In this document: positions 1 to 9,755 of the stretch, piece after piece
Layout of the letters: every line of letters starts with the position of its first letter
How positions within the stretch are numbered: the stretch's first letter is position 1
Assembly: GCA_010672925.1 (NCBI GenBank)
Contig: JAAHFP010000001.1
Coordinates: 124,001-188,000, forward strand
Length of the DNA: 64,000 bases
Direction of reading: 5' to 3'
Source: Symploca sp. SIO1C2
GTDB taxonomy: Bacteria > Cyanobacteriota > Cyanobacteriia > Cyanobacteriales > Coleofasciculaceae
The notes under the pieces: generated by a model
Seen by the model: the letters and a program-made list of their open reading frames with translations, nothing else
Told to the model about the DNA's origin: nothing
The model's database searches: none
Position numbers and translations under genes: made by a program

Positions 1-817
1 ACTTTTTAAAATGCAGAATACCCCACCTGATATGACCTGTATTGGCTGCATCAATCCAGTGCTTCAGTCCTAGTTTCTGACGTTCTAGATAATCTAGAGT
101 GCAAATAGGCACTAAATTTTCATAATTAGCCTCCAATTCTTTCAGAACTTGGCTGTAATGGCTAGCCAGTTGTTCAGAAAGCTCAATAATCTGAATCTCC
201 TCAAACCCTAAACGCCTAGCTATTCTTGTATAGGATCCAATCGACTCCATAGAATCCAGGTGGACTCTATCGAGTATGGGTTGGAGAACATCTTTTGGAC
301 AGTCATCACTCTGCATAACATCTGTAAAGATAAACTGACCATCTTTTTTGAGGACTCTATAGACTTCTGCAAAAACGTTGACACAACTGCTAGTGTATGA
401 AAGAGCATCCTGTGACCAAACCACATCGTATAAGTTATCGTTAAAGGGCATCTGTTCAAAGTTGCCCTCAAAGATTTGAACTTGTTTGTCTAGCCCCTGG
501 CTTCTAGTAAGCTTCCTATTTCGTTGATTTTGGGCTTCACTTAGGTTAAGACAATCTACCTGACAGCCTAGAGTGTTTGCTAGATAACGCGCTGCGCCAC
601 CATATCCTGAACCAATATCGAGGATCTGCCGAGAAGATCCTAGTTCCAAAAACGATGCCATTGTTTGAACAGTTCGGCGACTGGCATCAAATATGGAGTC
701 CTCTTCAGTTTCATATATTCCAATGTGAATATCCTCCCCTCCCCAAACCGTTGCATAGAATTGATCTGCATTAGTGCTGTTATAGTAATCGCGAGCTTGA
801 GAAACTACTTCTGACAT
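1..817 (-). CDS. Dimethylglycine/sarcosine-type N-methyltransferase (partial, 3' end outside window)
   Basis: Reading leftward from an ATG at 817, the frame stays open for 272 codons to the window edge. It begins MSEVVSQARDYYNSTNADQF and has WGGEDIHIGIY near residue 26, the SAM-binding loop ILDIGSGYGGAARYL near residue 65 and VDCLNLSEAQNQRNR near residue 88. These follow the halotolerant cyanobacterial dimethylglycine N-methyltransferases (about 277 aa), which convert sarcosine and dimethylglycine to glycine betaine, an osmolyte. The last residues seen, HIRWGILHFKK, match the usual C terminus, so only a few codons are missing. It is divergent from the oxidoreductase at 991. The glycine/sarcosine methyltransferase that normally completes betaine synthesis is not in view. 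Family placement is confident; the substrate is inferred and another amine is possible. Confidence 0.82.
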   Translation of the reverse strand, partial: MSEVVSQARDYYNSTNADQFYATVWGGEDIHIGIYETEEDSIFDASRRTVQTMASFLELGSSRQILDIGSGYGGAARYLANTLGCQVDCLNLSEAQNQRNRKLTRSQGLDKQVQIFEGNFEQMPFNDNLYDVVWSQDALSYTSSCVNVFAEVYRVLKKDGQFIFTDVMQSDDCPKDVLQPILDRVHLDSMESIGSYTRIARRLGFEEIQIIELSEQLASHYSQVLKELEANYENLVPICTLDYLERQKLGLKHWIDAANTGHIRWGILHFKK

Positions 818-863
818 ATTTTATTTAGCGTTGATTGATATCTATTTACCACAAATTTACTAC

Positions 864-888
864 TATAGTTTAATTGCGGCAAACTATA
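864..888. promoter_or_regulatory. Operator-like palindrome between divergent genes
   Basis: TATAGTTT and AAACTATA form a perfect 8-bp inverted repeat around a 9-bp spacer in the 173-bp gap between the methyltransferase and the oxidoreductase. The position fits a shared operator, but no regulator gene is adjacent in the window, so function is inferred only from symmetry. Confidence 0.35.
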
Positions 889-926
889 AGGCTGCGAGCA
901 TTACCCTTTGGGGCGTAATTGTTATA

Positions 927-955
927 TTTACGAAGTTTGCCTATCTGCATATAAT
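927..955 (+). promoter_or_regulatory. Candidate sigma70-type promoter for the gene at 991
   Basis: TATAAT lies at 950-955 and TTTACG, a 4/6 match to TTGACA, at 927-932, with a 17-bp spacer. A start near 962 would give a short leader of about 30 nt. The -10 box is a perfect consensus; the -35 is weak. Confidence 0.45.
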
Positions 956-990
956 TTGACAATACAACACTAAACGAAGATTGAATAAGT

Positions 991-2118
991 ATGGAACCCA
1001 AAAGAATTATGTTGATTGGGCTGGGACATGTAGGTGCACATGTCCTTGATATGATTTTACGAACGCATCTAACCCATAAGATTCTTGTAGCAGGCAGGAA
1101 CCAACAATATTTACATCAAAGAACTAATCTTTCTGCCTTATCTGCAATTCAACTAGGTTTTTATCCAGATGTAAACTATACAGAATTAGATGTGCAAAAT
1201 ATTGAACAAACGGCACATACCATTTCAATATTTAAGCCAGACATTATCTTTAGTTCTGTCAGCTTACAATCGTGGTGGGTTATTACAAAGCTCCCGAAGC
1301 CTGTGTTTGAGAGCTTAGACGAAGCTCAATTGGGTCCATGGCTTCCCATGCATCTAACACTTGTATACAAGCTGATGCAAGCTGTGAAGCAAACAGGACT
1401 TAATATCAAAGTCATTAATGCTTCATACCCGGATGTCGTCAATCCAATCCTCAATAAGGTTGGGTTGTCTCCTACAATCGGTATTGGCAATGTTGCTAAT
1501 GTAATACCAGGACTTAGGAGTTCTATTGCTCTTAAATTAGATAAGTCTTTAGAGGACGTAGAAATTCGTTTATTTGCACACCACTATGTAAGCCATAGAC
1601 TCTCTCATTTGGGAAATGCCGGAGGGGCTCCATTTCACTTAACAGCACTTGTGAATGGTGAAAACTTAACCAAATTATTGGATCTCAATACAGTATTCGA
1701 GCTTCTTACAACCAAATTCAAGCGATTGGGAGGGCTAGATGGAATGCTCATAACAGCGGCCTCGGCCACTACTGTGATTAATGCTATGGCAAATAACACA
1801 GGTAAAATTATCCATGCACCAGCTCCCAACGGGTTACCTGGAGGTTATCCCGTCAGGGTCAATGCACAAGGAGGTGAGGTTATTCTTCCTGATGACTTAA
1901 CACTTGACAAAGCGATTCGTCTTAATGAGGAGGGTCAAAGATTCGATGGTATTGATAAGATTGAAGAAGATGGCACTGTGTATTTCACGGATAAAGAGAT
2001 GAATATTATGAAGTATATGCTTGGCTATGAATGCAGAAAAATGACTTTATTAGAAAGCGAAGATATAGCTAATACATTAAGGATAAAATATATAGAATTT
2101 GCCAAAAAGTACAGATAA
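991..2118 (+). CDS. Rossmann-fold NAD(P)-dependent oxidoreductase, saccharopine/opine dehydrogenase-like, function unknown
   Basis: 375 aa. The N terminus MEPKRIMLIGLGHVGAHVLD carries a glycine-rich GLGHVG dinucleotide-binding turn, followed by an acidic/basic second strand (ILVAGRNQ), as in saccharopine-dehydrogenase-like or malate-dehydrogenase-like folds. A mid-region NASYPDVVNPIL followed by GIGNVANVIPGLR recalls the substrate-side asparagine segment of malate-type enzymes. HHYVSH near residue 200 and NGLPGGYPV near 285 look like conserved active-site loops, but I do not recognise the family. It is divergent from the N-methyltransferase, which suggests one small-molecule pathway (N-methylated or opine-like amino acid), but this is inference. 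The start ATG follows a good -10 box; there is no strong ribosome-binding site. Confidence 0.6.
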   Translation: MEPKRIMLIGLGHVGAHVLDMILRTHLTHKILVAGRNQQYLHQRTNLSALSAIQLGFYPDVNYTELDVQNIEQTAHTISIFKPDIIFSSVSLQSWWVITKLPKPVFESLDEAQLGPWLPMHLTLVYKLMQAVKQTGLNIKVINASYPDVVNPILNKVGLSPTIGIGNVANVIPGLRSSIALKLDKSLEDVEIRLFAHHYVSHRLSHLGNAGGAPFHLTALVNGENLTKLLDLNTVFELLTTKFKRLGGLDGMLITAASATTVINAMANNTGKIIHAPAPNGLPGGYPVRVNAQGGEVILPDDLTLDKAIRLNEEGQRFDGIDKIEEDGTVYFTDKEMNIMKYMLGYECRKMTLLESEDIANTLRIKYIEFAKKYR

Positions 2119-2149
2119 ATTATCCTTATTCTAAATTCTAAATGATCGC

Positions 2150-2890
2150 TTACTCAGATATTTGGATTTCATCAAGTTGCCCAATTACGACATCTGCCGC
2201 CTCTAAATGAGCTGCTTGTGCTGTTCCCCAACAAATTCCAATACAACCAGCAGCACCAGCACGACGTGCCATTTCAATATCACCGGCAGAATCTCCTACC
2301 ATCAGAGTTGCAGCGGGTTCGATACCTAAGGTTTGGCAAGCTTTAATCAACAGCGCTGGATCTGGTTTACTTGGTTCTTGATCTACACCTTGTTGCAGCT
2401 GGAGTAATGGTTCTAGTTGATGACGCTTGACAAATGCTTGTACTTTTGACGTTGAGTCAGCGGAGAGAATACCTAGTTTTAAACCAGCCTCTGAGAAAAA
2501 TTTCAGGACTTCCAGGCTACCGGTAAACATCGGTAAAGTATTAGCTGCATCCTTGAGATACCAGTCAGCTTCGGCAAAAGCCTTATGAGCAATTGCTAAC
2601 GACTCTAGCCAACCTCGTCCTGTTTCTGCAATATAAGCTGCAGCGGCAATTTCATTTTCCCGACGACTACCAACTGCCGTCAATCCTGTGGGATCAAGGG
2701 TATTTCCCTGAATACCAAAAGCCATTAATAGTGGTTCCCCGATACCAGGAATTTGCGCATCAATCAGACGAGAGCGCTTTTGTCCCAATTCTCGCAAAAA
2801 TACTTGGGAATCCTCTAGGGTTCCATCTTTATCAAAAATAATTGCTTGGATATTAGGAAAGGTAATATCCCGACAACGAATTATTACCAA
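2150..2890 (-). CDS. HAD-superfamily hydrolase, phosphoglycolate phosphatase-like
   Basis: 246 aa with the four HAD motifs in order: IIFDKDGTL (nucleophile and acid/base Asp, residues about 17-25), LSADST (motif II), the lysine of SKPDP (motif III) and VGDSAGDIEMARRAG (motif IV). An alpha-helical cap lies between motifs I and II, as in subclass IA phosphatases such as phosphoglycolate phosphatase. Substrate is not determined by sequence. The start is TTG at 2890, chosen because AAAGGAG sits 9 nt upstream and no ATG precedes motif I; the next ATG would remove the nucleophile. The upstream gap is filled by 7-nt repeats. Function as a small-phosphate phosphatase is likely; the gph name is not certain. 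Confidence 0.8.
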   Translation of the reverse strand: MVIIRCRDITFPNIQAIIFDKDGTLEDSQVFLRELGQKRSRLIDAQIPGIGEPLLMAFGIQGNTLDPTGLTAVGSRRENEIAAAAYIAETGRGWLESLAIAHKAFAEADWYLKDAANTLPMFTGSLEVLKFFSEAGLKLGILSADSTSKVQAFVKRHQLEPLLQLQQGVDQEPSKPDPALLIKACQTLGIEPAATLMVGDSAGDIEMARRAGAAGCIGICWGTAQAAHLEAADVVIGQLDEIQISE

Positions 2891-2930
2891 TACCTAAACT
2901 CCTTTTTCAAAATACTAGAGCGCTACGCGC

Positions 2931-3023
2931 TAGGCAACAGGCAACAGGCAACAGGCAACAGGCAACAGTAAGTTATAACTGAATGAGGTACATCTCCTAT
3001 TCCCCATTCCCCATTCCCCATTT
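2931..3023. repeat. Two heptanucleotide tandem repeat arrays
   Basis: Five copies of a GCAACAG-type 7-mer (about 2931-2967) and, after a short unique stretch, four copies of CCCCATT (about 2998-3022). They lie between the HAD gene start and rpsA. They match the short tandemly repeated repetitive (STRR) type known from filamentous cyanobacteria. Confidence 0.85.
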
Positions 3024-3065
3024 TCAAAAACGAAAGTATCTCATCTAAAGGAGAAACGCTATAAT

Positions 3066-4052
3066 TTATTCTTCAACAGCAGCTACTACTAGTTCTTCTT
3101 CTTCAGGGGCTTCTGCTTCTGCTTCTGCTTCTGCTTCAGGAGTACCACCTTGCTGTTGAGCCAGCATCTTCTCCCGGTACTTAGCAGCCATTTCTTCCGC
3201 CTTGTCATAAACCAGCTGACGGTTGTTGATCATATCTCCTGGTTCAGGCTCTAACTGCTTAGTAGATAGAGAAATACGACCTCTTTCCGCATCTAAGTCA
3301 ATGATCATTACTTTAACTTCATCATTGACACTAAAGACACTATGGGGTGTATCAATATGATCGTGGGAAATTTCTGAGATGTGTAGCAATCCACTAACAC
3401 CACCAATATCAATGAATGCACCGTAAGGTTTGATACCCCTTACGGAACCAACCACAACTTCGCCCACTTCTAGGCGGTTCATCTTCCGTTCAACCAAAGC
3501 ACGACGGTGGGAGAGAACCAGACGATTGCGGTCTTCATCAACCTCCAGGAATTTTAGGGGCAATTCTTCCCCTACTAAGTCTTCCTTCGGTTTGCGAGTA
3601 CTGATGTGAGAACCGGGAATAAAACCACGTAATCCTTCAATTCTGACAAGAGCACCACCGCGGTTGGTAGCAAATACTAGGGAACGGACTGTAGCATCTT
3701 CTGCTTGTAGTTGTCGTACCCGTTCCCAAGCTCGCATATACTCAATGCGGCGTATGGAAAGGGTTAGCTGTCCATCCTCATTTTCATCGGTAAGAATGAA
3801 GAATTCCCTGGTTTCATTGGATTGTAATACTTCATCAGGATTATCAACCCGGTTAATTGACATCTCCTGAATAGGAATATAGGCGGCAGTTTTCGCACCA
3901 ATGTCAATCAGAGCTCCCCTTGGCTCAAGACTAAATACTGTTCCAGCCACAATGTCACCAGGGCTGAAATGGTAATCATACTTATCGAGAAGGGCAGCAA
4001 AATCTTCGTGAGTGAAGCCTATATCTTTAGTAATTGTGTTCTGACTGAGCAT
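3066..4052 (-). CDS. rpsA: 30S ribosomal protein S1
   Basis: 328 aa, the cyanobacterial/chloroplast length with three S1 RNA-binding repeats instead of the six of Escherichia coli. The repeats start near FSPGDIVAGTVFSLEPRGAL (residue 29), at about residue 115 (RSLVFATNRGGALVRIEGLR) and near VGEVVVGSVRGIKPYGAFID (residue 196). The third is the most canonical, with GLLHISEIS. The C terminus is low complexity: an EAEAEAEAEAPEEEE run from about residue 305, encoded by GCTTCT-type repeats on the plus strand. It helps mRNA binding during translation initiation. ATG start at 4052. It lies downstream of nrdR in the same orientation but 290 bp away, so it probably has its own promoter. Confidence 0.95.
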   Translation of the reverse strand: MLSQNTITKDIGFTHEDFAALLDKYDYHFSPGDIVAGTVFSLEPRGALIDIGAKTAAYIPIQEMSINRVDNPDEVLQSNETREFFILTDENEDGQLTLSIRRIEYMRAWERVRQLQAEDATVRSLVFATNRGGALVRIEGLRGFIPGSHISTRKPKEDLVGEELPLKFLEVDEDRNRLVLSHRRALVERKMNRLEVGEVVVGSVRGIKPYGAFIDIGGVSGLLHISEISHDHIDTPHSVFSVNDEVKVMIIDLDAERGRISLSTKQLEPEPGDMINNRQLVYDKAEEMAAKYREKMLAQQQGGTPEAEAEAEAEAPEEEELVVAAVEE

Positions 4053-4342
4053 GTGCGTTGCATTTCCTACTGTTATCTTCGTAATGACTCTGCCTCCTGT
4101 TGATGTATACGAACTTCGGCATTGTGCCGCCTACACCTACATTGCTTTGTCTGTACTCTATTTTAGAGTATTTAATAAATTCCCGATAGATAATTGTAAC
4201 TCAAGTTGGATTTATTATGTATTAAATCACAGAAACCAATTCCCCCTTCCTCATAGTTCAGATGAGACACCATAAGCTGTTGCTCCCTACAGAGCAGTGG
4301 GAAATTAATTCCTTTGCAAATTCTCAATTTTCAACTCTCAAA

Positions 4343-4885
4343 TTAAGAACCTGTCATGACAGATGCTGGTGTTTCCTTTTCTTGGGCTTCAGTTAAGGCA
4401 GTTTCGTTAATTGTTGAGCTATCGATTAGGGTCGTGTCGCCCTTGAGGTCATCTAGAGTTTCGACAAAATCTCGGATGCCTTGAAACTTGCGATAAACTG
4501 AGGCAAAGCGTACATAAGCTACTTCACTCTCCTCTCGCAAATACTGAAGAACTAATTCACCTATTTCATTGCTAGTGACTTCCCGACCAAATCTTTGCTG
4601 TAATTGAGCTTCAATTTCAGCGACTAATACTTCGAGCCTTCTTTGGGAAATACCAGTTTTTTCACAAGACCGCACAATTCCTCGCAATAACTTGGAACGA
4701 TCAAATGATTCCCGCTTTCCATCTCTTTTGATCACAGTCACAGGTACAAATTCAATGCGTTCGTAAGTAGTAAAGCGATGTTTACATCGCAAACACTCTC
4801 GACGTCGCCGAATACTTTGTCCTGCTTCTGTTGAGCGAGACTCTAGAACACGACTATCACTGTGCTGACAATTAGGGCATTGCAT
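4343..4885 (-). CDS. nrdR: Transcriptional repressor NrdR
   Basis: 180 aa. An N-terminal zinc ribbon ([17 protein letters not shown] then [12 protein letters not shown], four cysteines) is followed by an ATP-cone from about residue 49 ([20 protein letters not shown]). This is the full NrdR architecture; it senses ATP/dATP and represses ribonucleotide reductase genes. The C-terminal 25 residues beyond the ATP-cone are a cyanobacterial extension. It lies about 230 bp downstream of psbT in the same orientation, a neighbourhood often seen in cyanobacteria. No NrdR box was identified in this window. Confidence 0.95.
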   Translation of the reverse strand: MQCPNCQHSDSRVLESRSTEAGQSIRRRRECLRCKHRFTTYERIEFVPVTVIKRDGKRESFDRSKLLRGIVRSCEKTGISQRRLEVLVAEIEAQLQQRFGREVTSNEIGELVLQYLREESEVAYVRFASVYRKFQGIRDFVETLDDLKGDTTLIDSSTINETALTEAQEKETPASVMTGS

Positions 4886-4974
4886 AGGAGAGGGTCTTTT
4901 TTCGCCTGTTGGACTCGAAGACAGTTAATCTAACAAAAAGTTCTAATTTAGGAGATAAATCAAGAAATGTGAAA

Positions 4975-5044
4975 GTCCGAGCCGGTATTCACCTATCTAA
5001 TTTTCTTGCTGAGAAGAAATAGATAGACTTTTACGGCTCAGGAC
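4975..5044 (-). other. Large imperfect hairpin downstream of psbT, possible terminator or RNA-stability element
   Basis: GTCCGAGCCG at 4975-4984 pairs with CGGCTCAGGAC at 5034-5044 with a one-base bulge; inside it CTATCTA (4993-4999) pairs with TAGATAG (5020-5026). It lies between the end of psbT and nrdR. There is no clear U-tract, so it may be a 3'-end protecting structure rather than an intrinsic terminator. Confidence 0.45.
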
Positions 5045-5110
5045 ATTGAGTAAAATTATTAAATTGTGATACTCAAAGGATTGTGTACCGGTCAAGCCGA
5101 TTGCACCAGA

Positions 5111-5206
5111 CTACTTTTCGATCCGAGGGGGCTCTCGGAAAGCGATCGCAAAAAATAGAACCCCCAATGTCAGGGTCAAAACCAAGATATAAGCAACTGC
5201 TTCCAT
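5111..5206 (-). CDS. psbT: Photosystem II reaction centre protein PsbT
   Basis: 31 aa, read directly: it starts [19 protein letters not shown] and ends FREPPRIEK. This is the full PsbT: one transmembrane helix followed by the short stromal/cytosolic tail FREPPRIEK. It binds the D1/D2-CP47 region of photosystem II and helps dimer stability and acceptor-side function. It lies 171 bp downstream of psbB in the same orientation, the classical psbB-psbT order of cyanobacteria and chloroplasts. The first residues are MEA rather than the commoner MES, a conservative change. Confidence 0.96.
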   Translation of the reverse strand: MEAVAYILVLTLTLGVLFFAIAFREPPRIEK

Positions 5207-5271
5207 ACCAATAATTTTTAATGACTACCTAATTAATAGTTTACCTGCCAGAGCTACATTTAAGATCGAAA

Positions 5272-5323
5272 AGGCGGGTTTAACTCAAGATGTCTGTTCC
5301 CAGCCACTTTGTTTAACCCGCCT
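5272..5323 (-). promoter_or_regulatory. Hairpin in the psbB-psbT intercistronic gap
   Basis: AGGCGGGTT at 5272-5280 pairs with AACCCGCCT at 5315-5323; the adjoining TAA/TTT extends the stem with one mismatch. It separates psbB from psbT and could act in processing, attenuation or mRNA protection. The arms resemble the GGGCGGGTTT...AAACCCGCCC dispersed hairpins found later in the window, so it may be a domesticated repeat. Confidence 0.45.
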
Positions 5324-5377
5324 ATCCAAAGTAAAAAGTGTGAAAATTTTTTACTTGCAGCTCTACTAAATTGTCTT

Positions 5378-6895
5378 TTAGACTCTGGTAGACTCGTCTC
5401 CCACTTTCTGGAATAGACCCCACTCTACTTGCTCTTCCATGTCTGCTTCAACACCAGCAAACACGTCTCGGAACAAAGTACGGGAACCATGCCAGATATG
5501 TCCAAAGAAGAACAACAGGGCAAATACTGCATGACCGAAGGTGAACCAACCCCGTGGACTGGTACGGAATACACCGTCAGACTCTAGGGTTTCTGTGTCA
5601 AACTCGAAGCCCTCACCCAATTGGGCAATACGAGCATACTGTTTTACTTGTACTGGGTCTGTAATGCTTTGACCATCCAGATTCCCACCATAGAAGGTAG
5701 CGGTGACACCAGTTTGCTCGATACTATATCTTGATTCTGCCCGTCGGAAAGGAATATCCGCCCGTACTACATCGTTAGCATCAGTTAAGATAACGGGGAA
5801 AGTTTCAAAGAAGTTGGGCATACGACGAACTGTCAGCTCCCGACCTTCAGCATCCTTAAATACTGGATGACCCAACCAAGATTGAGCGATGCCGTCTCCG
5901 CTGTCCATCGCACCAGTACGGAACAAACCACCTTTAGCTGGAGAGTTGCCTATATAGTCATAAAAAGCCAGCTTTTCTGGAATTTCTGACCAAGCTTCTG
6001 ACAAACTTGCTCCATCAGCTACACTAGCTTGTACTCTGCGGTCAATTTCCTGCTGGTAATATCCCTGGTCCCATTGATAGCGGGTTGGGCCGAACAGTTC
6101 AACTGGTGTAGCTGCATTGCCATACCACATGGTTCCTGCCACCACAAAAGCGGCAAAAAACACAGCTGCAATACTGCTGGAAAGTACAGTTTCAATATTA
6201 CCCATCCTCAGGGCTTGGAAAAGTCTTTCTGGTGGGCGCACAGCTAAGTGGAACAAACCAGCAATAATGCCGACAATACCAGCAGCAATATGGTGAGCGA
6301 CAATACCCCCAGGATTAAAGGGATTGAAGCCTTCTGGTCCCCAAGCTGGAGCAACAGGTTGAACACTGCCAGTTAAACCATAAGCATCGGAAACCCACAT
6401 TCCAGGACCCCAAAGTCCAGTCAGGTGAAAAGCTCCAAAACCAAAACAGAGTAAACCGGACAAGAACAGGTGAATGCCAAACATCTTTGGCAAATCGAGA
6501 GCGGGATCACCGGTACGGGGGTCTCTAAACAGTTCTAAATCCCAGAATACCCAGTGCCAGACAGCAGCTAGGAACAAAAGACCGGAAAGAACAATGTGAG
6601 CAGTGGCTACGCCTTCAAATGACCAAAAGCCTACATCACTTACCGTTTCACCAGTGACACTCCAACCACCCCAGGAATCGGTGACGCCCAGACGTGCCAT
6701 GAAAGGCAGGACAAACATCCCCTGACGCCACATGGGGTTAAGAATTGGATCACTAGGATCAAAAATTGCTAATTCATAAAGGGCCATAGAACCAGCCCAG
6801 CCTGCCACAAGGGCAGTATGCATAAGGTGCACAGCAATTAGACGCCCTGGATCATTCAGGACGACTGTGTGTACTCGATACCAAGGTAGCCCCAT
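5378..6895 (-). CDS. psbB: Photosystem II chlorophyll-binding core antenna CP47
   Basis: 505 aa, against about 508 in other cyanobacteria. The start [20 protein letters not shown] is the invariant CP47 N terminus. Six transmembrane helices with chlorophyll-ligating histidines are visible ([58 protein letters not shown], and [18 protein letters not shown] late in the protein). The large lumenal loop E lies between helices V and VI (roughly residues 260-450). It sits in the thylakoid membrane and passes excitation energy to the D1/D2 centre. It is followed by psbT. A nested inverted repeat lies just upstream of the ATG. Confidence 0.98.
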   Translation of the reverse strand: MGLPWYRVHTVVLNDPGRLIAVHLMHTALVAGWAGSMALYELAIFDPSDPILNPMWRQGMFVLPFMARLGVTDSWGGWSVTGETVSDVGFWSFEGVATAHIVLSGLLFLAAVWHWVFWDLELFRDPRTGDPALDLPKMFGIHLFLSGLLCFGFGAFHLTGLWGPGMWVSDAYGLTGSVQPVAPAWGPEGFNPFNPGGIVAHHIAAGIVGIIAGLFHLAVRPPERLFQALRMGNIETVLSSSIAAVFFAAFVVAGTMWYGNAATPVELFGPTRYQWDQGYYQQEIDRRVQASVADGASLSEAWSEIPEKLAFYDYIGNSPAKGGLFRTGAMDSGDGIAQSWLGHPVFKDAEGRELTVRRMPNFFETFPVILTDANDVVRADIPFRRAESRYSIEQTGVTATFYGGNLDGQSITDPVQVKQYARIAQLGEGFEFDTETLESDGVFRTSPRGWFTFGHAVFALLFFFGHIWHGSRTLFRDVFAGVEADMEEQVEWGLFQKVGDESTRV

Positions 6896-6968
6896 TGACT
6901 ACGCTCCTCCTAAAGATAAAGTTTCTAGTGTGACGCTTTTGAGTGATTTTGATATTAGAACTCGCCTT

Positions 6969-7011
6969 AACCCACCTAGACTTGAGTAATTAAGTCTGGG
7001 CTATATGGGTT
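6969..7011. promoter_or_regulatory. Nested inverted repeat upstream of psbB
   Basis: AACCCA (6969-6974) pairs with TGGGTT (7006-7011), and inside it AGACTT (6978-6983) pairs with AAGTCT (6992-6997). It begins 74 nt before the psbB start codon, so it could be an operator or a 5'-leader stem. No known site is recognised. Confidence 0.4.
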
Positions 7012-7146
7012 TTGTGACGAGGCGTCTATGAAACTGAATATTGTTTAAAGAATTGTAACTACTGTTAGGGTGCATTGCAAGCAAATTGGTGAGTTTTGCT
7101 TTTAATAAACAAGGGAACAGGGAACAGGGAACAGGGAAGTAATACC

Positions 7147-7470
7147 CTAATGTTCGACATCTAGAGAATTAAGCAAGGTTTGTGCAGTCGCTAATCGCTC
7201 AATAGCTTGTTCCGCTGTAATCAGACGTTTGAGCACAACTTGACCAATTGTTTTAGTTGAGTTGGCTAAGGTATCAGGAGTGGGTTTGACTTCCACCATA
7301 AGAACAGCCTCTTCAACCCGGTAGAGCCATAATTTTTCCCCTTGTTCGACAATACAAAGGTTGATACAGACAATTTCGGGCTCCCGTCGCCAAGCGTTGA
7401 CGTTCCACTGTCCGCCAAATTCCCAAACACGACCTACCGCCCAACCATCAGATAGGAAGAAGTACTTCAC
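7147..7470 (-). CDS. Conserved hypothetical cyanobacterial protein
   Basis: 107 aa with no signal peptide or membrane segment. The first half is rich in aromatic residues (FLSDGWAVGRVWEFGGQWN), and the second half forms an amphipathic helix (ITAEQAIERLATAQTLLNSL). Coding character is good: plausible codon use, ATG start and regular hydrophobic pattern. It lies upstream of psbB and divergent from mnmG. A GGGAACA heptamer array (about 7112-7138) abuts its 3' end. I recognise no family and assign no function. Confidence 0.6.
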   Translation of the reverse strand: MKYFFLSDGWAVGRVWEFGGQWNVNAWRREPEIVCINLCIVEQGEKLWLYRVEEAVLMVEVKPTPDTLANSTKTIGQVVLKRLITAEQAIERLATAQTLLNSLDVEH

Positions 7471-7691
7471 TTAAGTTATCTCGGCATACTACTGAAATTT
7501 TGGTGTCCACCATAGCGCAAAATTTCCAAGTGGTCATTTTGTTACTGAATATTTTAGCGATCGCTTCCTGAGTTCTCAGAATATTTATTAGTTAATAAAT
7601 ATCAGCCGGTAGTTGCTCAGTATGTAACAACAGACAAGTTAAACTAAAGAATAATAACCCTTTTCTCAGCTGTGCTTCTATTAACTAAAAC

Positions 7692-9596
7692 ATGACCATC
7701 CATTCCCCAGTGGAATTCCAAGACGCTTTTGATGTCATTATTGTTGGTGCTGGACATTCCGGCTGTGAAGCAGCCCTAGCCAGTGCCCGCCTCGGTTGTC
7801 GTACTCTTTTACTTACTCTTAACCTAGACAAAATTGCTTGGCAACCCTGTAATCCAGCGGTAGGGGCACCGGCTAAGTCTCAACTTGCCCATGAAGTGGA
7901 TGCCTTAGGGGGGGAAATTGGTAAGATGGCAGACCGAACCTACCTACAAAAGCGGGTGCTGAATTCCTCACGGGGACCAGCAGTTTGGGCGTTGCGGGCG
8001 CAAACCGATAAGCGGGAATATGCCGCAGTGATGAAGAGGATTGTGGAGAATCAGGACAACCTGACCATCCGGGAAGGCATGGTAACGGATTTAGTTCTGG
8101 GAGCTAATGATGAGGTTATCGGTGTCGAAACTTACTTCGGTGTAGCCTTTCAAGCAACAGCAGTAGTGCTAACCACTGGTACTTTCCTGGGAGGTCTCAT
8201 TTGGGTAGGTAACAAATCGATGGCAGCAGGACGGGCAGGGGAATTTGCTGCTGTTGGTCTTACGGAAACCCTGAATCGGCTCGGTTTTGAAACCGGTAGA
8301 CTCAAGACAGGAACCCCGGCACGGGTGGATAAGCGCTCAGTCGACTACAGCCAACTGGAACCTCAACTAGGAGATGAAGAGGTACGCTGGTTTAGCTTTG
8401 ATCCCGAAGTATGGGTGGAACGGGAACAGATGCCTTGTTATCTGACCCGCACGACGGCTCAAACTCATCAACTAATTCGGGACAACCTCCACCTATCACC
8501 AGTTTATGGTGGCTGGGTAGATGCTAAAGGTCCCCGTTACTGTCCCAGCATTGAGGACAAGATTGTACGCTTTGCGGATAAGGAAAGCCACCAAATTTTT
8601 ATTGAACCTGAAGGTAGAGAGATTCCAGAACTGTATATCCAGGGATTTTCTACTGGATTACCGGAGAATTTGCAGCTGCGGATGTTACGTAGCCTACCTG
8701 GTTTAGAAAATTGCGTTATGCTACGCCCTGCCTATGCTGTTGAGTATGATTACTTGCCAGCAACTCAGTGCTACCCCACCCTGATGACAAAAAAGATTGA
8801 CGGGCTCTTTTGTGCTGGTCAAATTAATGGTACTACTGGCTATGAAGAAGCTGCGGCTCAGGGCATGGTTGCGGGGATCAATGCCGTGCGATATGTCCGC
8901 CATCAGGAAATGGTCGTTTTCCCCAGGGAGGAAAGTTATCTTGGTACCTTAATTGATGATTTGTGTACCAAAGACCTCAGAGAACCTTACCGCATGTTGA
9001 CCAGCCGTTCTGAATATCGTCTCTTACTCCGCTCCGATAATGCTGACCGGCGTCTGACACCTTTAGGAAGGGAATTAGGACTAATTGATGACCGTAGGTG
9101 GGAGATATATACCCAAAAACAGGCTAATATTACCGCAGAAAAAGAGCGACTGAAACAAGTCCGGGTCAAGGAACATGAGGAGTTAGGAATTGCGATCGCT
9201 TCTGACACCCAGCAAAAGATTAAAGGTTCCATTACTCTGGCTGACTTACTGCGCCGTCCTGGTTTCCACTACATCAATCTTGATCAATATGGTTTAGGTA
9301 ATTCCCATCTCGATCAATCAGAACGAGAAGGTGCGGAAATTGACATTAAATATTCCGGCTATCTTGAGCGTCAACAAAAGCAAATTGATGCTGTTTCCCG
9401 CCAAGGGCAGCGACAGTTACCACCAGATTTGGATTACTCCACCATCGACACCCTCTCCAAGGAGTCTCGTGAAAAACTTTCCCAGGTAAGACCTCTAACC
9501 ATTGGTCAAGCTTCCCGCATTGGTGGTGTGAACCCAGCGGATATCAACGCCTTGTTGGTATATCTGGAAATGTGTTCTCGTACAGTATCAGTCTAG
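7692..9596 (+). CDS. mnmG: tRNA uridine-5-carboxymethylaminomethyl modification enzyme MnmG (GidA)
   Basis: 634 aa, full family length. The N-terminal FAD-binding Rossmann motif is [20 protein letters not shown]. It also carries the GidA signatures [20 protein letters not shown] (residues about 55-75) and [16 protein letters not shown] (about residue 377), and a C-terminal helical region. With MnmE and a folate cofactor it installs the cmnm5 group at wobble uridine 34 of certain tRNAs, in the cytosol. In cyanobacterial MnmG the second motif is usually PAVGGPAKSQL; here it reads [11 protein letters not shown], a Gly-to-Ala change. Monocistronic on this evidence. ATG start at 7692. Confidence 0.97.
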   Translation: MTIHSPVEFQDAFDVIIVGAGHSGCEAALASARLGCRTLLLTLNLDKIAWQPCNPAVGAPAKSQLAHEVDALGGEIGKMADRTYLQKRVLNSSRGPAVWALRAQTDKREYAAVMKRIVENQDNLTIREGMVTDLVLGANDEVIGVETYFGVAFQATAVVLTTGTFLGGLIWVGNKSMAAGRAGEFAAVGLTETLNRLGFETGRLKTGTPARVDKRSVDYSQLEPQLGDEEVRWFSFDPEVWVEREQMPCYLTRTTAQTHQLIRDNLHLSPVYGGWVDAKGPRYCPSIEDKIVRFADKESHQIFIEPEGREIPELYIQGFSTGLPENLQLRMLRSLPGLENCVMLRPAYAVEYDYLPATQCYPTLMTKKIDGLFCAGQINGTTGYEEAAAQGMVAGINAVRYVRHQEMVVFPREESYLGTLIDDLCTKDLREPYRMLTSRSEYRLLLRSDNADRRLTPLGRELGLIDDRRWEIYTQKQANITAEKERLKQVRVKEHEELGIAIASDTQQKIKGSITLADLLRRPGFHYINLDQYGLGNSHLDQSEREGAEIDIKYSGYLERQQKQIDAVSRQGQRQLPPDLDYSTIDTLSKESREKLSQVRPLTIGQASRIGGVNPADINALLVYLEMCSRTVSV

Positions 9597-9755
9597 TTTT
9601 CAGCCGTAAGCCGAAAGCTAAATATTGTTGATTCTTAATCTTTTGAGCAAATTTAGCGATAAAATTTGCGGTGTCAGGGTGTAGAAGATACCAGCTCCTA
9701 ATGTAATACCAACATCCGTTTTTGTTAATTCTGTAGCGACGAGAGCAAGCAATCC

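Noticed and set aside
4051..4275. 74-aa ORF divergent from rpsA
   Set aside because: It starts at the rpsA start codon region and has irregular composition; it is more likely the rpsA leader/promoter region.
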